Shown one piece after another: positions 1 to 11,286 of a stretch of DNA of 64,000 nucleotides. The stretch is taken from assembly GCA_013399115.1 (NCBI GenBank), contig VXAA01000914.1:807803-871802 (forward strand). The letters run 5' to 3'. Positions within the stretch are counted from its first letter, which is position 1, and each line of letters opens with the position of its first letter. Source of the DNA: Anseranas semipalmata. Taxonomy: Eukaryota > Chordata > Aves > Anseriformes > Anseranatidae. The notes beneath the pieces are model-generated. The model saw only the letters and a list, made by a program, of their open reading frames with translations, was not told the origin of the DNA and did not search any database. The translations under genes and the position numbers were made by a program.

Positions 1-95
1 TATAAGTAAAATTAAATAAGAAGAACCTTCCTTGTGTGTTTGTTGTTTCCCTTCAGCCCCAAACAAGGTCTAATAATTTCTGCATGTCTGTGTAG

Positions 96-1629
96 GTACC
101 AGTTCCAATGCTTTTCCCAACTACCTTGGATAATGCTGATAAGATCATTGAAACTATTCAGGATATCAAGGAAAAGATTCCCACAAATCCATTTGAAGCT
201 GATCTCCTTCAGATGGCAGAAATGATTGCAGAAGATGAGGAGAAAGAAAAAACACACTCTCATGGTGGTATGTGGTGTTTTTAAAAGGAAACTAAATGCT
301 GTGAGATGGATGTCCTCTCATCATGAAAAATAGGTAGAGAAATAGATGTAGAGCCTATATCAGCTGCTTCCCAAGTGTGCATGCCATGTTGTATGGTCCT
401 GTTGTCCTACCAACATTTATTCTCACAGTGAACGTTCATGCAGGTAAAGTGCCAAGCTAGAGAGGGCTATAGTGCTTATGTCATGACTTACTGATTATGA
501 TTATTTACTCTTTCAAAAGCTAAATTGCATATTTGGATATAAATTGGAGATAATCTGTATACAATATTCTATTCTTTTATTCTTTCAAGATTCATTTACT
601 CTTCTTCTGTAGTCCCATCTCAGGTGCTGGTTATACTTGCACCTTTCTGAAGCTTTTGTAATTTCACAGAGGTTTATCAGTCAATTTTCAGTAGAGCTAT
701 GCTTAGCATAGAACCCAAGTTAGATACTGAGCAGTGCTTTAAATGTCTTTGCATTCCCTTTCCCTGATCCTAGGTGCCAATTTGACTTACCTTGACAGTA
801 GCAGGTTGCTAGCGGTAGTAATCTCCAGATCAGTACATCATGTGCTAGCAGAAGAAGGAGTCAAAATCAAGAAGGCAGAGCAGCTGCTTTACAAGAATAT
901 TTTCCTATCAGGCTGTTTATAGTGGATTCTTGGAGGGTGATGCAGGTTAGAATGTGTTGGATAGTGATCATCCCGTGTAATAAAAGTGGAGCAAACTAAA
1001 AAGAAATGAACAAAATACCCTATTTGTCTACAGATGACTCCAATAACAAACATAGAGCAATGGAAACATATAGAAAGGCAAGCATGGGTTAATTCTGCAT
1101 TTTGGTTTCTCCCATAACAGCGTGACCTAGGTAGAGAGCTGTTAGTAGAACTGTAGTGGAGGAGAAGATGTATCATGTGTGGAAGTATTATGACCTAATA
1201 TGCATATTTTTTGGCATTCAAAATTTTGTATTAGTTGTGTAAGCTGTCAACCATTTGTAGATACATATTTCCTTCTTTTTCTAAAGGATCTCAAACATCT
1301 GAGCATGAGCTCTTCCTGGACCCCAAGATATTTGAGAAAGGTCGGTTGGATTTTTTTTGCAAATAGACTTTGGTCCTGGTATATCTTTTCTTCAAACTCT
1401 TCTTTTTGTCTATCATTTCCTATAGCATGTGGTTTCACTCTCATTACAGACCAAGGTAGCACTTACAGTGGAGATCTAGAATCAGAAGCAGTGTCCACTC
1501 CACACAGCTGGGAGGATGAGTTAAATCACTATGCCTTACGATCAAATGCCCTTCCAGAACCAGATCCAGAACTGAAGCAGTTCTCCAAAGGTGACGTGGA
1601 ACAGGACCTGGAGGCAGATTTTCCATCGG
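96..1629 (+). other. ZMYM4: ZMYM4 exons for the Pro-rich/acidic linker
   Basis: Two exons (96-267 and 1450-1629), both ending in phase 1. The first encodes the linker [22 protein letters not shown] and then an acidic Glu/Lys stretch (AEDEEKEK). The second encodes a Ser/Glu-rich, probably disordered segment ending [13 protein letters not shown]. The donor of the first exon is GTATGT at 268; the acceptor of the second is CATTACAG ending at 1449. The G left at 267 plus AC from 1450 gives an Asp codon, which confirms the join. Confidence 0.85.
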
Positions 1630-4600
1630 GTCTGTATAATCTGAAGAAAAATGCATCATTGTATAAAAGTATACACAATTTTCTAAGTAAGCATTGTAGG
1701 AGCAATCTGCTTATGAATCATAGAATCATAGAATCATAGAACGGCATAGGTTGAAAAGGACCTTAAAGATCATCTAGTTTCAACCCCCCTGCTCTGGGCA
1801 GGGTTGCCAACTACTAGAGCAGGCTGCCCAGCGCCACATCCAGCCTGGCCTTGAATGCCTCCAGGGATGGGGCATCCACAACCTCTCTGGGCAACCTGTT
1901 CCAGTGCCTCACCACCCTCTGAGTGAAAAACTTCCTCCTAATATCCAACCTAAATCTCCCCTGTCTTAGTTTGTAACCATTCCCCCTTGTCCTATCACTA
2001 TCAATGTGTGTGAACACGCGTTCCCCCTCCTGTTTATACGCTCCCTTCAGGTACTGGAAGGCCGCAATGAGGTCTCCCCGGAGCCTTCTCTTCTCCAAGC
2101 TAAACAAGCCCAGTTCCCTCAACCTTTCTTCATAGGAGAGGTGTTCCAGCCCTCTGATCATCTTAGTGGCCCTCCTCTGGACCCGTTCCAAGAGCCCCAC
2201 ATCCTTCTTGTGCTGGGGGCCCCAGGCCTGCACGCAGTATTCCAGGTGGGGTCTCACCAGAGCAGAGTAGAGGGGGACAATCACCTCCCTCTCCCTGCTG
2301 GCCACCCCTTTTTTAATGCAGCCCAGGACATAGTTGGCCTTCCGGGCCGCAAGCGCGCACTGCCGGCTCATGTCCAGCTTCTCGTCCAGCAGGACCCCCA
2401 AGTCCTTCTCCGCAGGGCTGCTCTCGAGTTCTTCTTCTCCCAGTCTGTATAAGTACCTGGGATTGCCCCAGCCCAAGTGCATCACCTTGCACTTGGCCTT
2501 GTTGAACCTCATGAGGTTCTCTTGGGCCCACTTCTCCAGCCTGTAAGGGCATATGTTTTCATTTAGTAAAACTGGATATTTAAAGCAGCAATAATATATC
2601 AGCTCTACTAAAAAATACTATGTTTTTTTAAATATTACTGGTATCTTTAAAGACAGCACTCTACAGAACCACCGACAGGACTAGCAGGTAGCCTTGCTTG
2701 ACTCCTTTGAATTTATCACTTCTGTGTCCCTAGGTATAATCCATGTTAGTGGTGCAGAAGAATATAAGTTTGCCTGAAAAAGTACATCTGCTGTCCAGGG
2801 GGTCTTCTTTCCTCTTCTGAGAATTTACTGTTTTTTATACAGAAAGTACATTTATTGCCTAATTATTCAAACATAAAGCATTGCTTGAATATATAGATGT
2901 AATTGGCATCTTTAGGATATTCAGTAGTATTTAAATGACACTTCTACTTGGGTGTGTTAAATCATACAATTAAATTCTTAATGGTGTTGATTTGATTTCA
3001 GACTCATTTGACCCTCTCAGTAAAGGACTGGGTTTGCATTCACGTTCACGAGCAAGACGGAGACATAGAGATGGCTTCCCACAGCCCAAAAGACGGGTAA
3101 GTACCTCTGGAACATTAATTCCTTGCATTTAAAGTAATAACATTATGTGCATCCTATTCTCAGAAGGAAAAAATATTGCTCCAGGGTGAAAATGAGAATT
3201 CGATTTAACTAGGCTGTATATTTTTTCCTGTTCAGCTACATGATATAACATTTTCTTTTCTCCTCTGCAATTAGATAGAATAAATTCCTTATTTTTTTTT
3301 TGTGCAGAACATTTAAAGAATGTTTATCATTTCAGAAGCTGCAAAAGATGTGTTTTTAAGTAGTATAATAATCTACAGGAAAGAAATAATTTTTCTTGTG
3401 TAGAGGAATATATTTCTGTGCATATTTATCACAGTGAGAATTACTATAATTTGTTGCACCTTTTCTGTAAAATGTTGTTAATACTTGTCCAAATATTAAA
3501 AAATACATATATATCCATTAAACTTCTGTCAGTGAGCAGGATTTTGTTATCATGTCAGTGTACTGCCCTCTTTATGTGACATCAAATTAAGCATCCATAG
3601 ATGAAATGCTTATTAAGCTTTTATTTGCTTTGCTTTGTTTGTTTTCCTGTAGGGACGGAAGAAGTCTGTAGTTTCTGTAGAGCCCCGCAATCTGATGCAG
3701 GGCTCCTACCCAGGATGCTCTGTTTCTGGGATGACCCTAAAGTATATGTATGGGGTAAATGCCTGGAAGAACTGGGTCCAATGGAAAAACTCACAGGAGG
3801 AACAAGGGGACCTGAAGTTTTCAGGTAAGCTTTTTCCGCCATCCATGTAAATAGAAATAATTAGTTGAATAGCTCTTGGTGTAATATGTTTTTCAAGAAA
3901 AAAATAGGTATAGACATTAGTGAGTTTTAAAATAACCATGAGTGGAGAAAAGATTTTATGGCATATTGCGTTATGTCTGTCTTTTCATGCGATTAAAAAT
4001 CTCCGCTATTATATTCTAAATTGATCTGTTACCTATTAAAACAGGCTCTAAAGTAGCAGATTTCTTTTCGACATTATAAATGTTAGTCTTTTAACTTCCC
4101 CTTTGTGTTCATTTGCATGCAGTAATTCCTCATTTCTAAAACAGATGTTTTATGCAGCTGCAAAGCCTTTACTAAGCTATTACCAGGCCATAGTTCTAAG
4201 CTGACTACACTAACTTGGCCCTGTCTCTTTCATCTGTAGCTAACGCATTCACAAAGTATTTGTTTGTCAGCATAACTGTTCAATTTAAAAAACTGTGTGC
4301 CAGTGTTAAAGTCTAACACCTTATTTCTAGGCTTCACAGCTGGAAACAAACCTTCCAAAAGTGTACTCATTCTGTGCTGCACCATGCCTGAAGATAACTT
4401 TAAAAGGCATGAATTGTTGCTTGTGTCTCACTGGGGTGAGAGATAATAATGACAATATAAATGTCACTTTTGTTTGTTTTTCTAATTATGGATAATTTTT
4501 TTTAACAAAAGCACAGCAGTCCTGGGATTTGGCAGTGTTTAACTCCCCTCTTCCCTGGTCTCAAATCTGTTTTACATGCTTGCACTGAGAGTTTTGTGGG

Positions 4601-7600
4601 CAAGTTTTCAGAGTGCAGCAGAGAATTTGAGTTAGGATTATAGTTGAGCTTTTTGGGAACAGTGGGGAAGAGAGCAAACAATATTAAATACTTGTGCAAT
4701 GTAAAGAACTAAGCGTGGCAGGGCTTATATAAGAAAGATCCCAAAGGGGAAAATTCTGTTTAGAACGAGCTTTGCATTTTCCTTTCTATTTGGAATTTTT
4801 GTTGTCATTACATGAGAACAGCTGGTTTTTGTTTCCCAGAAGAGGAGTAATCACATGAGTTACTGTCTTTTCTCGTGGCTAAGGAAAGAAAGATTACAGA
4901 CAGTTCCAGGAAACTATATCAACCCCTGCAGGAAGGTTCCCTGTTTAGTCCCAAGCAGTCACTCGCGCAAGGTGTGGAGCAGCCAAGCCGAGTAATTTCA
5001 CTGCGGATTCTTTGATCGATTCTCTGCTTGCTCTGCTTTCCTTTCTGAATCCCATGGCCCTTTAAACACTTCATTCCTTCTCCCTTTAAGGAGTCGAATA
5101 TGCTGCACTCAACTCATGTCCAGAACTACTAGGAAATACTAAAGATCTTTTTCTCACTCAGGATTCCCCTGAGTCCAGCTAAAAAGGTGAAGCTGATTTA
5201 TCAACACTACATCTCCAGCCTGAGTACACATAACCATTGCCATGCCACATCTTTGGGTTCAGTGAACTCCTTAACATTTAAATGTCTTAACTTTAAATAC
5301 CTGCAGTCATACTACTCAGTTACAGCATTTGTAACTGACTTACTACTCAGTTACTGGCTACACAGACTGCTTGTTTGTTTTTTATTGGCCAACTAATCAT
5401 TTAATTGTTAGCCAACAGATAGGAAATAGTTCGCAAGTTTAGTCATACAGGGAACATTGTGTTTGAGATAGAAGTTTTAATGGTTCTTCCTATATGAAAT
5501 ATTAAGGAATGTGTAAAGATTTAATCTGTTGAATTAATTTTCGTAATAATTCTTTTCACCACAGTTCGTCCTGTGAAACTCAAGGAGGACATTCTCTCAT
5601 GCACTTTTGCTGAACTGAGTTTTGGCTTGTGCCAGTTTATTCAAGAGGTGCGGAGACCAAATGGAGAAAAATATGATCCTGACAGCATCTTATATTTGTG
5701 CCTTGGAATTCAGCAGGTAACTCAGAGAACTGGGATATCGCCGAAAACATACAAACTTTTGGTGGCTTTTTATGCTTTATATCCATAGTCCCAAGTAGCT
5801 GCTTGTTTTTTGTAGAGGCAAGAATATATCTTTTTTTTTTCTGCTTCATTCTTAGTTTGTCTTAATCTCTTATTAGTCCGGACCTTTTTTTGATCGGAGT
5901 GAATAGGCCTCTTCTGTACTTGGGAGGAATGTGGCATGGAGGGCTAGCTGTTTCTATCTAGACACAAATCTTTTGGTTTGGTACCTTATTTATCCTTTTC
6001 ATGTATAGCACAGATTTGTAGAAACCTGAGGCTCCTGAGAAGAATTTGCTTTATAATGGAATGTTTTAGATCTAAAATAGCTGCACAATGCTCTTCCAAT
6101 ACACAAGTTTACATGGAAGAGATTACCCAGCAAAGGCTGTGCTCATTCAGTGGCTCCTTCAATGGGAATAATAGCATTGTACTTAATGAATACTTAAAGC
6201 AATGTAAAGAGTCCTTGCTACCTGCCTGTGTAGGTCAGTTTTAAACAGCTGCAGAACAAACCCAGGATAATATTAACTTCTCTTGAAAACTCAGTATCCC
6301 AGTTAAGTATACTCTTAGGGGCTTTTTTGTTAGAATAGCCTGTTTGTTCATTTCCTTAAACAGTCATCTGGAGATAAAGAATCAAATGCTACTTCTAATA
6401 TAAAACCTACCATTTGATTAAGCATTACCTTTTTGTTTTTAGGATTACCTTTTTTTTCCTGGCTATGCATGAAAAAATGTAGAAGGAGTTTAAATTCAAA
6501 GTGCCATTGATAAGGTCTAGGAGTATCAGCATTTTTTGTGTGTTCCTGTTCTGACTTATTTATTGATACATACTTCCTAGCCTGTAGAAAACTTTTTTGT
6601 TTGTTTACTGCTTGACAAGAATTTAAGGGACTTTTACATTGATGCTGTAAGTTGAGCTATTTCAGCAGCCTAGCCCTGGGCCTGTATCTATTGTCAGAAG
6701 GTATTAGCCTGTGAAGTTCTTTTCAATAGACAGGTACTCAATAACTCTTCTGTTCTGTATAGGCAGACTTTTTCAAGAATATTTAATACCTAGAGGATGA
6801 CAATTTTTTCAGAAAAGAGCTCTAGAGCTTGGAATAGTAACAGTAATTCTTGCCTAGATCTCTCGTTTCATACCAGGGAAGTCCCAGTCCGTGCAGAAAA
6901 TCTGATTTGATATTTTATTGAAGATTTCAACAAAGCATTTTGGACCATAAGACACTCGGACATAATAAAGGAAAAGAATCTGATGTCCTGTATCTTCTCT
7001 GCAATGTTATGTAATCACAAATTGTATGTCTTCCTTTTTTTCTCTCGTAGTACCTGTTTGAGAATGGTAGAATAGATAACATTTTTACCGAGCCCTATTC
7101 CAGGTTTATGATTGAACTTACAAAACTTTTGAAAATCTGGGAACCTACAATTCTTCCAAATGGTAGGACAATTATTTTATTTTGTGTAGCTGCATGACTA
7201 ATGTCTGATTATAAATTAGTATTTTCTCAATGCCATGAAGAAGGATGTGATCTGAGACATTCACATTAGTCTCCTCTTTCTCCACCATGCAGTTGTTTAT
7301 GGTAGACTAGAATCATGGATTTGTGTCTGTCTCTACCAGTTACAGATTACATTTAAATATATCTTTGCCAAGATCAATCTCTCAGCTCCTTTGAAAGAAA
7401 GGCTTTCTATTCCTGTAGTCAACATGCAAGTTCTTTTCCTTCAAGTTTTAGCTAACCTTTTTGAATACAGGTAGCCAGAATTGTATGTAGTATTTGAGAT
7501 GAGTTACTCATCCCAAGTACTGTGTAGAGTTGCACTAGTAGTTCCATATCGGTACAGGAAATACTTCTGATAAATCAGAGGATCACATTAGCAAATCATT

Positions 7601-10600
7601 GGAGACTTGTCTCAACTCCTTGATTCCAAGTTCTTCTCACCTCACTCACTTCCAGATTAAGAGTTCCCAAATTCTGCAGGTATTTTTAATTGGTCTTCAA
7701 GTATGATCATGCAGTTTATAAAGCTGGACACCAGCAATATTAGTATGTAAGATTTTTCTTAGAGTACCACCAAAACCTGAGTGATGTTGGCAACTCCATA
7801 CATGGGTCTACAACTGGCTTTTCATTTAGAAATTAAACTTTCTGTTAATACAGAAATAACCCAGTTACTTATAGACAGCTGTATATAGTGAAGTTTTCTT
7901 TCACAACAAATCTCTCATAAGCCTCCATTTCTCCTTTCCTAACTAACTTACAATAACCAAAATGGGCTATTTGTATATAGATGGTACATTTTAAGCTCAT
8001 GCTCCATGTCTTAGGAATTACACATTTTTGCATTGGCTGACTCTGGTTTAATACAGTGAAATTAAACTTAGTGAGATTCTGCTGATGTCTGCAATCTTCC
8101 TTTATATCCTTCTCTCTGTTCTTCAGGTATTGGAAGATCATGCTGTTCCACAGCTTGGTTCTCCATGCTCCCTCTTATGTACATGCATGCAGTGCTCTTG
8201 ATTTTATATTACAATAGCTTATGATAGGTCTGAATTTGGTCTGATGTGCAGGTCATTCATATACAAGGTTAGCTGAAAGAGGACTTAACATGCATCTTTT
8301 TAACATGGTAACAGAATCTCCCTACATAATTTTACTCATTTCTGCCTTCCTACCCTGCTCATGTATGATGCTTTCATTGCTTTGGGAAGATTCTGAAAAT
8401 CTGCTAGATTGCCAACAGTCCGTAAAAGCTGTTCATTTGTAACTGAATATGAAGAACTGCCCTAAAATTATATAAATAACCCTCTTTTTTTTCTTTGCCC
8501 CTTGTCTCCAGGTTATATGTTCTCAAGAATTGAAGAGGAACACCTGTGGGAATGTAAACAGCTGGGTGCATATTCCCCTATAGTTTTACTGAACACACTT
8601 CTGTTCTTCAACACCAAATACTTCCAACTAAAGAATGTCAGTGAGCACCTGAAACTATCCTTTGCCCATGTTATGAGACGCACCCGGACTCTGAAGTATA
8701 ATACTAAGATGACATATTTACGTTTTTTCCCACCCTTTCAAAAACAAGAGGTAGAATCAGGTAAGTGAATCCTTTCTGATCTTTTGCATTTCTACAATCA
8801 TATTTGTATTGCCTACTCCTTATTTTAAAAAGAGCTGGGGAGAAAAACATGCTATGGAGTAAGCAGAGCTATGGATAATTTGATTTCTGCTATTATCCTG
8901 CACATTTCCAATTTTTTTCACTCTAGGATGGTTTAAAGAGAAATTCTGCTTGAGCCAAGGCATCTAGTAAAAACTTACAAATCAGGTGCCACATGTTTGG
9001 CTGAAAAATTAATAGTCTTTTATAGCATCCTGGGCTAGCATAAAGCTTTAACTATTGCATGAGTTAAGCCCCTCTTCTGAAACCCTTTTCCCAAGACTTC
9101 ATACTCTTGAGGTCTGTTTTGTCCTTCTAATTCACAGATAGATCCTAGATCTGTCCAGTGGACAAACAAGACAGCCCAAATGTAGAGCAGCAGTTTAGAT
9201 GAAACAAGGGACTTGCACATCAGTAAGGACTACACTCTTGACCTTGTAATGCAAAGAAATATATTTTTTTATTTGCAGTTATTTTTTGGTGTTTTGAAAA
9301 AGGAAGTGTTCGATCCTGAGAGGAGTAGCAGAGAGTATTTTGGTAGGATCTATTAGAAATATGGCTGTGTTCGACTTCTATCGAAAACCTATACATAATG
9401 CTGTCTGCCATTGTGGAGTGACTCTGTAAGGGTATCAAGTGGGATCATTGAACTATTGGCTTCTTCAGTTAATGGTTCCAATATGTTACATTAATCGTCC
9501 TTTATTAAGAAAGAATATATTCTCCATATTGTTCTGCTAGGTGCTAGTTCTAGAAGAGGAATGGACAATGGACACCCTATAGCATATGTGATCTTTTCCC
9601 CGTCCAGCAGATCAAACCAGTTGACTTGTATGTGATTTTGAATGACAGATAATCACGCCAAGTAGCATGCTTCTATGTGTTGCAAAGTCCCATCAGACTG
9701 GTGCTAGGCTAAGTGATTAGATCTTATTCTTAAGGTGCTGTTCTTCACTGAACTTCAGTGATGCCATTTTGTGTATCCAGATAAATTATCTGTAGGCAAA
9801 AGGAAACGCAGTGAAGATGAGGAGATTTCAACAGGAGTGGAAATGGCTGAAAATACAGATAATCCCCTGCGATGTCCAGTCCGACTTTATGAATTTTACT
9901 TGTCAAAATGGTAAGTGATGGAACTTGATTTTTGATCTGTACGTAAACTAAAACAGGTATTTGGGCAAGGATCCCCCCTCAGACATCATGTTCCTTGTGA
10001 AAGAAGGTAGGAAAAGTGTGAATTAGGCAAAAGTGCTGATGGCTTTTGCCTGCTGAAATGTGAGATTAGCTTTTCTTAAGGAGTTAGAAATATAGCAAGG
10101 ACATAGATATAAATCACTTTGTCTTCCCCATTTTATATAAACTTTAGGTAGATCACTGAGCAGGTAGAATATGGTGTTCTTCTCTTTTCAAAGAAAATAC
10201 ACATACAAAATGAAACAGGATCTCATTAGTGTCAGGTAAAACTCAAATAAATCATCCTCAAAAATGCACCTACTGAGCTTATCACAAATAGTCCCATTAC
10301 TTTAGGCAAAGGCGTGCCTAGCAGCTGTCCTGACTCTTTGTCTCCCTTTTATCTTCCTTGTATTCACTTACATATCATTAGAAGCAGTTAGTTGTCCTTG
10401 GGCTGTGAAAACATTTTCATGCTCCTCATCATATATCATAGCTCCTGCAGAGCCCCTGCAGTGGTGCAAGCAGCAGTAAAAACTCACTTTGCTGTTTTAA
10501 TGTGAATACTCCAAAGCCAAGAAGGAGGGATTCTTGCTCTGGAGGATTTTGTCTCTTCCTACCAGCACCTGAAAGCTGCCTCAGAGTCTGATGGTCAGTC

Positions 10601-11286
10601 TTTTAAGCAGATGGGCTCACCATTCTGCAGCATGAATGAGCAGGCAAACTAGGATTTAGTTTTGCTTGTACTTGAACATTCATTGTCCCAAAGTACATGG
10701 CAATTCTGGAATACTAGAACCTGTTTTGTTCAGAGATTGAATGTCAGATGCATCTATCAATCATACCAAGAAGCTAGTATTGTTAATTAGATGATAATAT
10801 AATTGAAGAACCATATCTGTAAGAAGTCACACAGATATTCTTTGTTTCTTTATAAGCAACTAGTGCTGAGTGACCTGGAAACAGCTTAAATGTTCACTAA
10901 GCTGAAGGGGGGGAAACCAAGTCACTAAGAAAAAGATTTTAATTATATTGTTTAAATTACATTGTTGTAGTCTCAATGTAACTTTCATTTTCTTTGCTGT
11001 TTCCCTGTCACAGTTTTTGTGAATAGGACTTCTAAAGCCGACTTCTGTAATGTGTTCTTCCTTTCTTTACTTTGACAGTTCTGAAAGTGTGAAGCAGAGA
11101 AGTGATGTATTTTACCTTCAACCTGAGCGCTCCTGTGTACCTAATAGCCCCATGTGGTATTCCACATTGCCAATAGACCCAGGAACTTTGGACATCATGT
11201 TAACACGTATTCTTATGGTGAGGGAGGTACACGAAGAACTTGCCAAAGTCAAATCAGAGGACTCTGATATTGAGTTATCAGACTAA
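96..11286 (+). CDS. ZMYM4: ZMYM4, 3' portion (zinc finger MYM-type protein 4), nine exons
   Basis: Seen: nine GT-AG exons joined in phase at 96-267, 1450-1629, 3002-3096, 3653-3824, 5565-5716, 7051-7162, 8512-8760, 9781-9910 and 11079-11286, giving 489 residues ending EDSDIELSD and a TAA at 11284-11286. The 5' part, with the MYM zinc fingers, is left of the window. The first exon begins [17 protein letters not shown], typical of the segment after the MYM fingers in ZMYM3/ZMYM4. Known: ZMYM2/3/4 are nuclear proteins of chromatin and corepressor complexes, and ZMYM4 has been linked to cell morphology and cytoskeleton control. I prefer ZMYM4 over ZMYM2/3 because the remembered human ZMYM4 C-terminus is nearly identical ([23 protein letters not shown], tail ELSD) and because KIAA0319L follows, as in human. 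No frameshift or stop was seen. Confidence 0.93.
268..1449. other. ZMYM4 intron, no further feature seen
   Basis: Intron between the exons ending 267 and starting 1450. It is AT-rich with no recognisable repeat. Short ORFs on both strands have no family resemblance. Confidence 0.6.
1716..2546 (-). mobile_element. CR1 LINE, 5'-truncated, in a ZMYM4 intron
   Basis: A CR1 non-LTR retrotransposon lies antisense to ZMYM4. Its 3' end, at the low coordinates, carries three copies of the 8-bp terminal repeat (ATTCTATG on the minus strand, about 1718-1741). From 2546 down to about 1814 the minus strand is open in one frame and encodes the end of the CR1 ORF2 product after the palm: [81 protein letters not shown]. 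The first part of ORF2 (endonuclease and most of the reverse transcriptase) is absent, as is usual for CR1. The open frame implies a fairly recent insertion. It lies between the coding exons at 1450-1629 and 3002-3096. Confidence 0.93.
3825..5564. other. ZMYM4 intron; short direct repeat near 5310-5355
   Basis: Intron of about 1.7 kb between a GTAAGC donor and a TTCACCACAG acceptor. A 14-base direct repeat (TACTACTCAGTTAC) occurs at about 5310 and 5340, separated by AACTGACT-type sequence. Nothing else is recognisable. Confidence 0.5.
5717..7050. other. ZMYM4 intron, no further feature seen
   Basis: About 1.3 kb of AT-rich intron between a GTAACT donor and a TCTCTCGTAG acceptor. The downstream exon at 7051 begins YLFENGR and continues in phase from IQQ. 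No repeat was recognised. Confidence 0.5.
7380..7700 (-). repeat. Ancient CR1/L3-like relic in a ZMYM4 intron
   Basis: The + strand text around 7470-7610 follows the line of CR1/L3 sequence: 'ccagaattgtatgtagtat' then 'gatgagttactcatcccaa', 'gtgtagag', 'atacttctgataa' and 'gatcacattagcaaa'. The same landmarks occur in the young copy at 1716-2546 (about 2230-2330). Substitutions are heavy and there is no open frame, so this is an old copy antisense to ZMYM4. Edges are approximate. Confidence 0.45.

Larger units (their letters stand above)
3653..11286 (+). other. ZMYM4: ZMYM4 C-terminal DUF3504 / Crypton-derived domain
   Basis: The exons from 3653 onward encode the conserved C-terminal domain shared by ZMYM2, ZMYM3, ZMYM4 and QRICH1. 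Visible landmarks in order are [80 protein letters not shown], a basic KRKR near 9800, [17 protein letters not shown] and [10 protein letters not shown]. Known: this domain was traced to the tyrosine recombinase of Crypton DNA transposons. Inference: it is a long-domesticated, non-mobile DNA- or protein-binding module here. I did not check for catalytic residues. Confidence 0.8.
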
